Shown: one piece after another, positions 1 to 6,797 of the stretch
Numbering within the stretch: the stretch's first letter is position 1
Layout of the letters: each line of letters starts with the position of its first letter
Assembly (NCBI GenBank): GCA_035371905.1
Contig: DAORXQ010000085.1
Span: 1-7,208 of the forward strand
Length of the DNA stretch: 7,208 nucleotides
Source of the DNA: a bacterium
GTDB taxonomy: Bacteria; Ratteibacteria; UBA8468; B48-G9; JAFGKM01
Direction of reading: 5' to 3'
Position numbers and translations under genes: made by a program
Notes under the pieces: generated by a model
The model's database searches: none
What the model saw: only the letters and a program-made list of their open reading frames with translations
Told to the model about the DNA's origin: nothing

Positions 1-1014
1 ATTATACCATCAGTAATTGCAGGGATTATGACCTTTATTATTCTTGTTTTCGGTGAGATAATCCCTAAAAGTATTGCTAAAAAACATTTTGAAAAAATTG
101 CTCTTTTAACATCATATCCATTAAAGATTTTTTCTTTTATTTTTTATCCTTTTGTCAAAATCTTACTTTTTATTTCAAATGTTTTTCTGATGATTTTCAG
201 GGAGAGAATTGATACAATAATGCCTGTTTTAACAGAAGAAGATGTAAAGGCAATGATTTCAGCAGGAGAAAAGGAAGGAGTTATAGAAAAAGAAGAAAAA
301 GAGATGATACACAGTATATTTGAATTTGGAGATAAAATGGTTAAAGAAATAATGACTCCGAGGGTTAATATAGTTGCGGTTGAAGAAAATACATCTCTTG
401 AGGATATTGTTAAAAAAATCAGTTTATCTGGATATTCAAGAGTTCCGGTTTATAAAGATAATATAGATAAAATTACAGGAATTGTCTATATAAAGGATAT
501 AATAGCAAGACAGACAGAAGAAGCATGGGAAAAACTTAAAGCAAAAGACATATTAAGAAATGTTTATTTTGTTCCTGAAACAAAAAAAGTTATTGAATTG
601 TTAAGAGAATTACAGATGTTAAAATTACAAATGGCAATTGTTATAGATGAGTATGGCGGAACTGCTGGTCTTGTAACCATAGAAGACCTTATAGAAGAAA
701 TTGTTGGAGAGATTTCAGATGAATTTAAAAAAGATGAGAAGGAATATATAAAAATAAGTGAGGGAAAATATCTTATAAAAGGGAGTATGGAAATTGAAAA
801 AGTTGAGGAATTACTAAAAATAAAAGTTCCACCAGAAATTGATATTGAAACAATCGCTGGTTTTGTTTTATCATATTTTGGAAGATTTCCTAAAAAGGGA
901 GAAGAGTTTGAATATGAAAATTATAAGTTTGTTGTTCAGGACGCAGATGAAAAGATTATTAAATGGGTTAAGGTTGAGAAATTAGAAAAAGAGGAAGGAG
1001 AAAAATATGAGTGA
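1..1014 (+). CDS. CNNM/DUF21-CBS-CorC_HlyC family membrane protein (5' partial)
   Basis: The reading frame is open from the first base, so the gene begins upstream; 337 residues are visible where the family usually has about 420-440, so roughly the first 90-100 are missing. Numbered from the first visible codon, residues ~3-20 and ~40-66 are hydrophobic and represent the later transmembrane helices of the DUF21/CNNM domain. Between them lies the family hallmark GEIIPKS (18-24). A CBS pair follows: the first repeat starts at VKEIMTPR (~114-121) with RVPVY (~147-151), and the second includes DEYGGTAGLVTIEDL (~216-230), the most diagnostic motif of the HlyC/CorC family. Residues ~247-327 fit the C-terminal CorC_HlyC domain. 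Family members are inner-membrane proteins linked to Mg2+/Na+ (or Co2+) export, with CBS domains that sense nucleotides; the old name haemolysin is misleading. The ion is not readable from sequence. The end overlaps lysS by 8 bases. Confidence 0.93.
   Translation: MIPSVIAGIMTFIILVFGEIIPKSIAKKHFEKIALLTSYPLKIFSFIFYPFVKILLFISNVFLMIFRERIDTIMPVLTEEDVKAMISAGEKEGVIEKEEKEMIHSIFEFGDKMVKEIMTPRVNIVAVEENTSLEDIVKKISLSGYSRVPVYKDNIDKITGIVYIKDIIARQTEEAWEKLKAKDILRNVYFVPETKKVIELLRELQMLKLQMAIVIDEYGGTAGLVTIEDLIEEIVGEISDEFKKDEKEYIKISEGKYLIKGSMEIEKVEELLKIKVPPEIDIETIAGFVLSYFGRFPKKGEEFEYENYKFVVQDADEKIIKWVKVEKLEKEEGEKYE
991..1000 (+). promoter_or_regulatory. Shine-Dalgarno sequence for lysS
   Basis: The purine block GAGGAAGGAG ends 6 bases before the ATG at 1007, and its AAGGAG core at 995-1000 is a near-ideal anti-SD match. 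It lies inside the last codons of the upstream CNNM/CBS gene and supports the start at 1007 rather than a later one. Confidence 0.8.
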
Positions 1015-2431
1015 AAATCAAATGAGAGAGGTAAGAATAAAAAAACTTGAAGAACTTAAAGAAGAAGGAATTGAAGTTTACGGAAGAAGATTTTTTAAAA
1101 CAAATATTGGAGAAGTTAAGGAAGATGGTAGTTTTAAAATTGCTGGTAGAATTATGGCTATTAGAGGTCATGGAAATGCTGCTTTTGCTGATATAGTTGA
1201 CAGTACAGGTAAAATTCAGGTTTACTTCAAAAAAGATATAGTGGGTGAGGAAAATTATGAAATTTTTAAGAAAATTGATATAGGAGATATTGTTGGAATT
1301 GAAGGTGAAGTTTTCAGAACAAAAACAGGAGAAAAAACTATACTTGTTAAAAATTTCCTTATCCTTTCAAAATCATTAAGACCCTTACCTGAAAAATGGC
1401 ATGGATTGAAGGATGTTGAGATAAGATTCAGGAAAAGGTATCTTGATTTGATAATGAATGAAAGTGCAAGAGATATTTTTAAAAAAAGAATAATGATTTT
1501 GAAATTTATGAGAGAATTTTTGAATGATAAAGGATTTGTAGAAGTTGAAACACCAATGATGCATCCAATTCCTGGAGGTGCTGAAGCAAAACCATTTATT
1601 ACATATCACAATACACTTGATATGGAACTCTATTTAAGAATTGCACCTGAACTTTATTTAAAAAAACTTCTTGTAGGAAATTTTGAAAAAATATATGAAA
1701 TAAACAGGTCCTTTAGAAATGAAGGGATTTCAACTTTACATAATCCTGAATTCACAATGCTTGAATTATACTCTGCTTACGGTGATTATGAAGAGATGAT
1801 TGAGATAACAGAGGGATTAATCTGTTTTTTATCTGAAAAAATTTTTGGTTCTCTTACTTTTGAATATCAAGGGAAAAAGATTGAACTTACAAGATCGTGG
1901 AAAAGAATTAAATATGAAGATGTTTTTAAAGAATATGCAGGGATTGAGAATTTCAGAGATGAAGAAGTTATAGATAAAAAAGTGAAGGAATATCAGATAG
2001 AAGTGGAGGAAAATGAAACATTATTTGATAAACTTGAAAGTATTTTTAAAAAGAAAATTCAGCCACTTCTTATAAATCCAACATTTATTATTGGTTATCC
2101 TGTTGAAATATCTCCACTTGCAAAAACATTTAAAGATAGCCCTGAAATAACAGAAAGGTTTGAACTTTTTATTGGAGGTATTGAGGTTGCAAATGCTTAT
2201 TCTGAATTAAATGACCCGATTGAGCAGTTGAAAAGATTTGAAGAAAAATTTAAAGATGTAAAGGATAAAGAGAAAAAAATTGATTATGATTTTGTGGAAG
2301 CACTTGAATATGGAATGCCACCAGCAGGAGGTCTTGGAATAGGAATTGACCGACTTGTTATGCTTTTTACCAATTCATCTTCAATAAGAGAAGTTATATT
2401 TTTCCCTCTTTTAAAACCAAAAAATGAGTAA
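1007..2431 (+). CDS. lysS: Lysyl-tRNA synthetase, class II
   Basis: This cytoplasmic enzyme charges tRNA-Lys with lysine using ATP. The 474-residue product is slightly shorter than the usual ~490-510 of bacterial LysS, mainly because of a short N-terminal extension. An OB-fold anticodon-binding domain covers residues ~45-120 (AGRIMAIRGHGNAAFADI region). The class II catalytic core follows: RFRKRYLDLI (140-149), the motif 1 area VETPMMHPIPGGAEAKPF (180-197), motif 2 with FRNEG (236-240) and HNPEFTMLELY (245-255), the lysine-site stretch ERFELFIGGIEVANAYSELNDP (split around residues 383-404), and motif 3 GGLGIGIDRLVM (441-452). The GGAEAKPF and VANAYSELNDP signatures separate LysS from AspRS and AsnRS. 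The start at 1007 has a strong SD 6 bases upstream and overlaps the previous gene by 8 bases; the 3' end overlaps murJ by 8 bases. No key motif is missing. Confidence 0.98.
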   Translation: MSENQMREVRIKKLEELKEEGIEVYGRRFFKTNIGEVKEDGSFKIAGRIMAIRGHGNAAFADIVDSTGKIQVYFKKDIVGEENYEIFKKIDIGDIVGIEGEVFRTKTGEKTILVKNFLILSKSLRPLPEKWHGLKDVEIRFRKRYLDLIMNESARDIFKKRIMILKFMREFLNDKGFVEVETPMMHPIPGGAEAKPFITYHNTLDMELYLRIAPELYLKKLLVGNFEKIYEINRSFRNEGISTLHNPEFTMLELYSAYGDYEEMIEITEGLICFLSEKIFGSLTFEYQGKKIELTRSWKRIKYEDVFKEYAGIENFRDEEVIDKKVKEYQIEVEENETLFDKLESIFKKKIQPLLINPTFIIGYPVEISPLAKTFKDSPEITERFELFIGGIEVANAYSELNDPIEQLKRFEEKFKDVKDKEKKIDYDFVEALEYGMPPAGGLGIGIDRLVMLFTNSSSIREVIFFPLLKPKNE

Positions 2432-3938
2432 AAAAATTTTCAGGGCAATATCTCTGCTTGCTATTGGAACAATAATTTCAAGGTTTTTTGGACTTTTCAG
2501 GGAAATTGTAAGTGCTAATTTTTTTGGGACAACAAAAATTTATGATGCATTTTTACTTTCATTTATGATACCGAATTTTTTCAGGGGACTTCTTGCGGAA
2601 GGTGCTTTAACTTCTTCTTTTATTCCTGTTTTTACAGAATATTTATCAGATGAAGGGGAAAAAAGCCAATTAAAAGAGATTGTGGATATAACCTTTACTT
2701 TATCGCTTATATTCACATTTTCTCTCTTTTTAATTTTTTTTATATTGAGTGAAATAGGAGTGAGAATTCTAATATATGAAAGTAAATGGTATTATGTTTT
2801 TTTGCTTCTAAAATTTACCTTTCCATATCTGATTTTTATTTCTCTTTCTGCCTTATACACAGGAATTTTAAACTCTTATAAATCATTTTTTTTACCTTCA
2901 ATTTCACCTATTGTTCTTGATTTTTTCTGGATTTTATCATTATTTTATTTTGCTCATTTTTTTGGAAATACTCTTGAAGAAAAAATTTTTTCATTATGTT
3001 TAGGAGTTATTTTAGGTGGAATAGGACAGTACTTAATACTTGTTCCATCTGTCAGAAAACTTGGTTATTCTCCTAAAATAAGTTTAAATTTTTCTCATCC
3101 AGCAATAAAAAAAATGGGTTTTTTATTTCTTCCGATGATTGTTGGTGTTGCTGTTGGTCCTATAAATTTACTTGTTGATTATTCACTTGCAAATTTCTTA
3201 TCATCAGGAATGGTTTCTGGACTCTGGTATGCTACACGACTTTATCAACTTCCTCTTGGTATATTCGGTATTTCAATTTCAACAGCAGTTTTACCTTGGT
3301 TGAGTGAAAATTTTTCAAAAAAAGAATTTGATAAGTTTAGGGAAAATCTCAATTACGCATTTAAGATTCTTTTTTTAACCATTATACCTTCAACTATCTT
3401 TTTGATTTTTTTAAAAGACGAGATAATTACATTTCTCTTTAAAAGAGGTATGTTTGATGTAAAATCAGTAAATTTGACCTCATATCCTCTATTTTTCTAT
3501 TCTCTTGGACTTGTTTTTTACGGTGGTATTTCAGTTATGACAAGATGTTTTTATGCTTTTAATGATACAAGAACTCCTGTAAAAATCGGTGTTTTCAGTA
3601 TTGCTACAAATTTTATTCTTGATATAATTTTAATGCAGTTTCTTGCTCATGGAGGAATTGCTCTTTCTACTTCTCTTGTGGGACTTATAAATTTTCTCTT
3701 ACTTTTTTATTTTTTTAATAAGAAACATTTAAAAGTGGATTATGGAAAGATTTTAGAAATATTTGGAGTTTCCTTTATTTCTGCAATTCCCATGTTTATT
3801 TTTTTAACAATTTTCAGAAATTTCCTTCTTCAAAAACTTAATTTATTCAATTTTTTATTTTTATCAGTTTCTTCTGGATTGATTTTATACTTCTTTTCTT
3901 TTAAATTTATAAGCAGAATTTTAAGAAGGAGGATATGA
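2424..3938 (+). CDS. murJ: Lipid II flippase MurJ (MviN family)
   Basis: MurJ, of the MOP exporter superfamily, flips the peptidoglycan precursor lipid II across the cytoplasmic membrane. The 504-residue product matches the usual length and is hydrophobic throughout, consistent with about 14 transmembrane helices. Residues known to be essential in E. coli MurJ line up with a constant offset of two: R20, R26 (FGLFRE), D41 (YDAF), R54 and E59 (FRGLLAEGA), and R272 (WYATRLYQLP, equivalent to E. coli R270). Further family signatures are FKRGMFD (339-345) and FYAFNDTRTPVKIG (376-389). The C-terminus ends in a basic RRRI tail on the cytoplasmic side. The start overlaps lysS by 8 bases with no recognisable SD upstream (the preceding bases are T- and A-rich), so translation is probably coupled to lysS termination. 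The N-terminus aligns with the expected start of the first MurJ helix, which supports the ATG at 2424. Confidence 0.97.
   Translation: MSKKIFRAISLLAIGTIISRFFGLFREIVSANFFGTTKIYDAFLLSFMIPNFFRGLLAEGALTSSFIPVFTEYLSDEGEKSQLKEIVDITFTLSLIFTFSLFLIFFILSEIGVRILIYESKWYYVFLLLKFTFPYLIFISLSALYTGILNSYKSFFLPSISPIVLDFFWILSLFYFAHFFGNTLEEKIFSLCLGVILGGIGQYLILVPSVRKLGYSPKISLNFSHPAIKKMGFLFLPMIVGVAVGPINLLVDYSLANFLSSGMVSGLWYATRLYQLPLGIFGISISTAVLPWLSENFSKKEFDKFRENLNYAFKILFLTIIPSTIFLIFLKDEIITFLFKRGMFDVKSVNLTSYPLFFYSLGLVFYGGISVMTRCFYAFNDTRTPVKIGVFSIATNFILDIILMQFLAHGGIALSTSLVGLINFLLLFYFFNKKHLKVDYGKILEIFGVSFISAIPMFIFLTIFRNFLLQKLNLFNFLFLSVSSGLILYFFSFKFISRILRRRI
3926..3932 (+). promoter_or_regulatory. Shine-Dalgarno sequence for the GH116 gene, inside murJ
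   Basis: AAGGAGG is a full anti-SD match placed 7 bases before the ATG at 3940. It is contained in the codons AGA-AGG-AGG that encode the last three arginines of MurJ. It decides the start at 3940 over the ATG at 3935, which is only 2 bases from the SD and meets a stop after one further codon. Confidence 0.85.
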
Positions 3939-3939
3939 A

Positions 3940-6450
3940 ATGAAAGGGATTAAATATGAAGGAAATAAGATTAAACAGATAAAATTTCTTCTTGGAGGAA
4001 TTGGTGCAGGTAATGTTTCTGTTGAAGGGAAGGGCTCTTTAACTGACTGGGAAATATTTAATAGACCGGGAAAAGGAAAAAGAATGTATGGGAATTTTGT
4101 TTCATTAAGGGTAAAATCAAAAGACGGGATAAAATATAGAATTGTTTCAGGAAATCCTTTCCCTCCATTTGAAAGCGCTGGTGGTTATCAAAATCTGAAT
4201 ATGGAAGGATGCCCGTGTTTTGAAAGAGTTGAATTTACCAATTATTTTCCCTTCGCAATTATTGATTTTTCAGATAAAAGATTATCATTAAAAATTACTC
4301 TTGAAGCATTTACTCCTTTTATTCCTCTTGATTATGAAAATTCTTCTCTGCCTATAGCAGTTTTTACATATAGAATAAAAAATCTCACCGAAAAAGAACT
4401 TGAAATTTTTCTTGCTTTTTCAATTATGAATCCTGTCGGAACAGATGGAACTGAAAATTTAAATTCACCTAAAAATGTATGTTTTGGCGGGAATATCAAT
4501 ATTTATAAAGAAATAGGTGAAGTTAAAGGTCTTTATTTAAAATCAAATAAATATGAAAAAGAAAGTCATAGATATGGGAATATTTCATTGTTCACAGATT
4601 CAAAAAATATTTCATATAAAACTCAGTGGGAAAAAATTGGATGGTGGACTGATTATGAAAATTTCTGGAGAGAATTTAAAAACGGCAAGTTTGAATTTGT
4701 TGAAAGTAAAGAAAGTCAAAATGGTGAAACATACTGGGCAACTCTCGGTGTAAAGGAAAATTTAAAAGGAAAAGAGGAAAAAGAGATAAATTTTTATCTT
4801 TCATGGTATTTCCCAAATAGAATAAATTACTGGGGATTGAATGAAGAGGTAAAAAATAAAATTTTAAAAAACTGGTATTCAAAAAGATTTTCTGATTCAG
4901 CAGAAGTGGTTAAATACTATATTAAAAATAAAAAATACCTTAAAGATGAAAGCATAAAATTTGCAGAAAGTTTTTTTTCTCAGAGTTTACCCGAAAGTTT
5001 TCTTGCAACAATAAGTTCTCAGTTTAATACTTTAAGAAGCAATACATTTTTTATTACTGAAGATGGACGTTTTTATGCTTTTGAAGGATGTTCTGATAAT
5101 AATGGTTGCTGTCCATTGAACTGTACCCATGTCTATAATTATGATTTTACTGTTTCCTATCTATTTCCGAATTTTATGAAAAGCCAGAGAGAGGTGGATT
5201 ATCTTTACAATACGGATGAAAACGGTTATATGGCTTTTAGAACAAATATACCTTTAGGGATAAAACTCTGGCAGTTTAAACCAGCAGCAGATGGACAGAT
5301 GGGAACAGTTTTAAAAGCATACAGGGAATGGAAAATTACAGGGGATAATGAATTTTTGAAAAGAATATATACAAAATTAAAAAAGTCGGTTGAATATGCT
5401 TGGGAAAACTGGGATAAAAATAGAGATGGTTTAATGGAAGGAGAACAGCATAATACCTATGATGTTGAATTTTATAGAGAAAATCCATTTACTTCTTTTA
5501 TTTATCTTGCATCATTAAAAGCAATGGAAGAGATTTCGGAATTTATGGGTGATATAGATTTTAAAAATGAATGTAAAAGGATATATGAAGAAGGAAGGAA
5601 AAAGGTAATAGAAGAACTCTGGAATGGAAAATATTTTGTTCAGAAATGTAAAATCAATCCATTGCCACCATACCAATTTTTGAATGGATGTTTAACTTCT
5701 CAATTACTTGGTCAGTTTTTTGCAGATAATCTAAATCTTGGTTCAATTGTTGAAGAAAAGTATATAAAAAAGACATTATCTTCTATTTTAAAGTATAACT
5801 TTATAGATTTTTCAGAACACATAAATTTTATGAGAATATATGGAATTGGAAATGAAAAAGGAGTTATTGTATGTTCTTTCCCAGAAGGTAGGCCTGAAAT
5901 TCCAATGCCTTACTGTGATGAGGTCTGGACAGGAGAAGAATTTGTTATTGCTTCACTGCTTATTAGGAGAGGGAAATTAAAACAGGCAAAAGAAATTATT
6001 GAAGCAATAAATAATAGATATGATGGTGAAAAAAGAAATCCATTCAATCATATTGAATGTGGTTATCATTATGGTAGAGGTTTTTCTGCTTTTGGTTTAA
6101 TTTTATCCTATCTTGGTTTTTTTGTTGACAATGTGAGAAAGGAGATTTATTTTTCACCTGTTTTGCTGAAAAAAGAATTAAATATTTTCTTTTCAACCGG
6201 AACCGGCTGGGGTAATTATAAGTATTCTAAAAAGGGAAAACTACAGGTTGTTGAAATAGAAATTCTACATGGTTTTATAGAAATGAAAAATTTGATTTTT
6301 AAGATAGATAATGTTAAAAATAGGAAAATTGAAATTAAAGTAGACGATATAAAAAAGGATTTTGATTTTGTTTTGAATAGAAATTCTGTTAAAATATTTT
6401 TTGGTAAACCAGAACTAATTTTAAAAAGAATAAAAGTTTTAATTAAATGA
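3940..6450 (+). CDS. GH116 family glycoside hydrolase (DUF608 / GBA2-like beta-glycosidase)
   Basis: The 836-residue product has the two-part GH116 build: an N-terminal beta-sandwich domain opening with LLGGIGAGNVSVEGKG and TDWEIFNRPGKG (~18-46) and a C-terminal (alpha/alpha)6 domain from about residue 340. The likely nucleophile is E382 in FYAFEGCSDN, and the likely acid/base is D508 in QHNTYDVEFY, matching by motif the Glu and Asp established in human GBA2 and Thermoanaerobacterium TxGH116. Other family blocks are CCPLNCTHVYNYD (390-402), EVWTGEEF (661-668) and NHIECGYHYGRGFSAFG (703-719), whose Glu and Arg may line the glycone subsite (tentative). GH116 enzymes are retaining exo-beta-glycosidases; known members act on beta-glucosides, beta-xylosides, GlcNAc-glycosides or glucosylceramide, and the substrate cannot be chosen from sequence. 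No signal peptide is present, so it should be cytoplasmic and act on imported small glycosides. It begins 1 base after murJ and overlaps the cupin gene by 4 bases. Confidence 0.9.
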   Translation: MKGIKYEGNKIKQIKFLLGGIGAGNVSVEGKGSLTDWEIFNRPGKGKRMYGNFVSLRVKSKDGIKYRIVSGNPFPPFESAGGYQNLNMEGCPCFERVEFTNYFPFAIIDFSDKRLSLKITLEAFTPFIPLDYENSSLPIAVFTYRIKNLTEKELEIFLAFSIMNPVGTDGTENLNSPKNVCFGGNINIYKEIGEVKGLYLKSNKYEKESHRYGNISLFTDSKNISYKTQWEKIGWWTDYENFWREFKNGKFEFVESKESQNGETYWATLGVKENLKGKEEKEINFYLSWYFPNRINYWGLNEEVKNKILKNWYSKRFSDSAEVVKYYIKNKKYLKDESIKFAESFFSQSLPESFLATISSQFNTLRSNTFFITEDGRFYAFEGCSDNNGCCPLNCTHVYNYDFTVSYLFPNFMKSQREVDYLYNTDENGYMAFRTNIPLGIKLWQFKPAADGQMGTVLKAYREWKITGDNEFLKRIYTKLKKSVEYAWENWDKNRDGLMEGEQHNTYDVEFYRENPFTSFIYLASLKAMEEISEFMGDIDFKNECKRIYEEGRKKVIEELWNGKYFVQKCKINPLPPYQFLNGCLTSQLLGQFFADNLNLGSIVEEKYIKKTLSSILKYNFIDFSEHINFMRIYGIGNEKGVIVCSFPEGRPEIPMPYCDEVWTGEEFVIASLLIRRGKLKQAKEIIEAINNRYDGEKRNPFNHIECGYHYGRGFSAFGLILSYLGFFVDNVRKEIYFSPVLLKKELNIFFSTGTGWGNYKYSKKGKLQVVEIEILHGFIEMKNLIFKIDNVKNRKIEIKVDDIKKDFDFVLNRNSVKIFFGKPELILKRIKVLIK

Positions 6451-6797
6451 AAAAAAATTATATTACAAAAAAGACATTTGAAAAAATAAAAGACGAGAAG
6501 TTTAATTTACTTATTGGAGCAAATCTCATAACCATAACCAATATTCAGTTGAATTTTCATAAAATTAATTCTCCAACATATCCTCACTATCATCCAGATG
6601 CTCAATTACTTTATTATTTAAAAGGTTCAGGGATAGAGGAAATTGATGGGAAAAAATTTAATATTGTTCCTGGTTCTTTTGTCTTTATTCCATCTTACAA
6701 AAAACATGCTTTTTTCCCTTATAAAGAAACAACAGCAGAAATTTTTACAATGAGATTTGAAGCAAAGAAGAATATTATAAAAAAGTTAATGTTATAA
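6447..6797 (+). CDS. Cupin protein resembling an AraC-family sensor domain, probably truncated
   Basis: The 116-residue product is a single cupin barrel. Cupin motif 1 is seen at HYHPDAQLLYYLKGSG (47-62), with His47 and His49 but Gln53 where metal-binding cupins carry Glu. Motif 2 is VPGSFVFIPSYKKHAFF (74-90) with His87. This pattern, including the LLYYLKGSG and IPSYKKHAF wording, is typical of the N-terminal effector-binding half of AraC/XylS regulators, which continue to about 270-300 residues with two helix-turn-helix motifs. Here family-like sequence ends near residue 105 and a stop follows at 116, with no HTH in any frame downstream. The ATG overlaps the GH116 stop by 4 bases (ATGA) and lacks a good SD, suggesting translational coupling. 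Position after a glycosidase fits a sugar-responsive regulator of that gene. It could instead be a stand-alone small cupin; I favour a truncated regulator at about 65%. Confidence 0.75.
   Translation: MKKNYITKKTFEKIKDEKFNLLIGANLITITNIQLNFHKINSPTYPHYHPDAQLLYYLKGSGIEEIDGKKFNIVPGSFVFIPSYKKHAFFPYKETTAEIFTMRFEAKKNIIKKLML

Noticed and set aside
968..1171. Open frame on the minus strand across the lysS start
   Set aside because: Low-complexity Phe/Ser/Asn-rich translation that is the mirror of A-rich coding sequence; it lies across two well-supported + strand genes and has no SD.
1385..1609. Minus-strand open frame inside lysS
   Set aside because: Fully inside the conserved LysS catalytic core, with no recognisable motif.
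3470..3510. TTGACC-like element inside murJ as a -35 box for the GH116 gene
   Set aside because: No convincing -10 box at proper spacing, and such matches are expected by chance in AT-rich coding sequence.
3935..3943. Mini-ORF ATG-AAA-TGA overlapping the GH116 start
   Set aside because: Only 2 bases from the SD, so poorly placed for initiation; most likely a by-product of the murJ stop and the AT-rich spacer rather than a regulatory leader.
4553..4882. Two small open frames (one + strand, one - strand) inside the GH116 gene
   Set aside because: Both are out-of-frame shadows of well-supported GH116 coding sequence and have no family features or SD.
6195..6206. Tandem repeat AACCGG AACCGG, locally G+C-richer
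   Set aside because: Two copies of a 6-mer in frame within the GH116 coding sequence (STGTGWG region), explained by the protein; no sign of a binding array.
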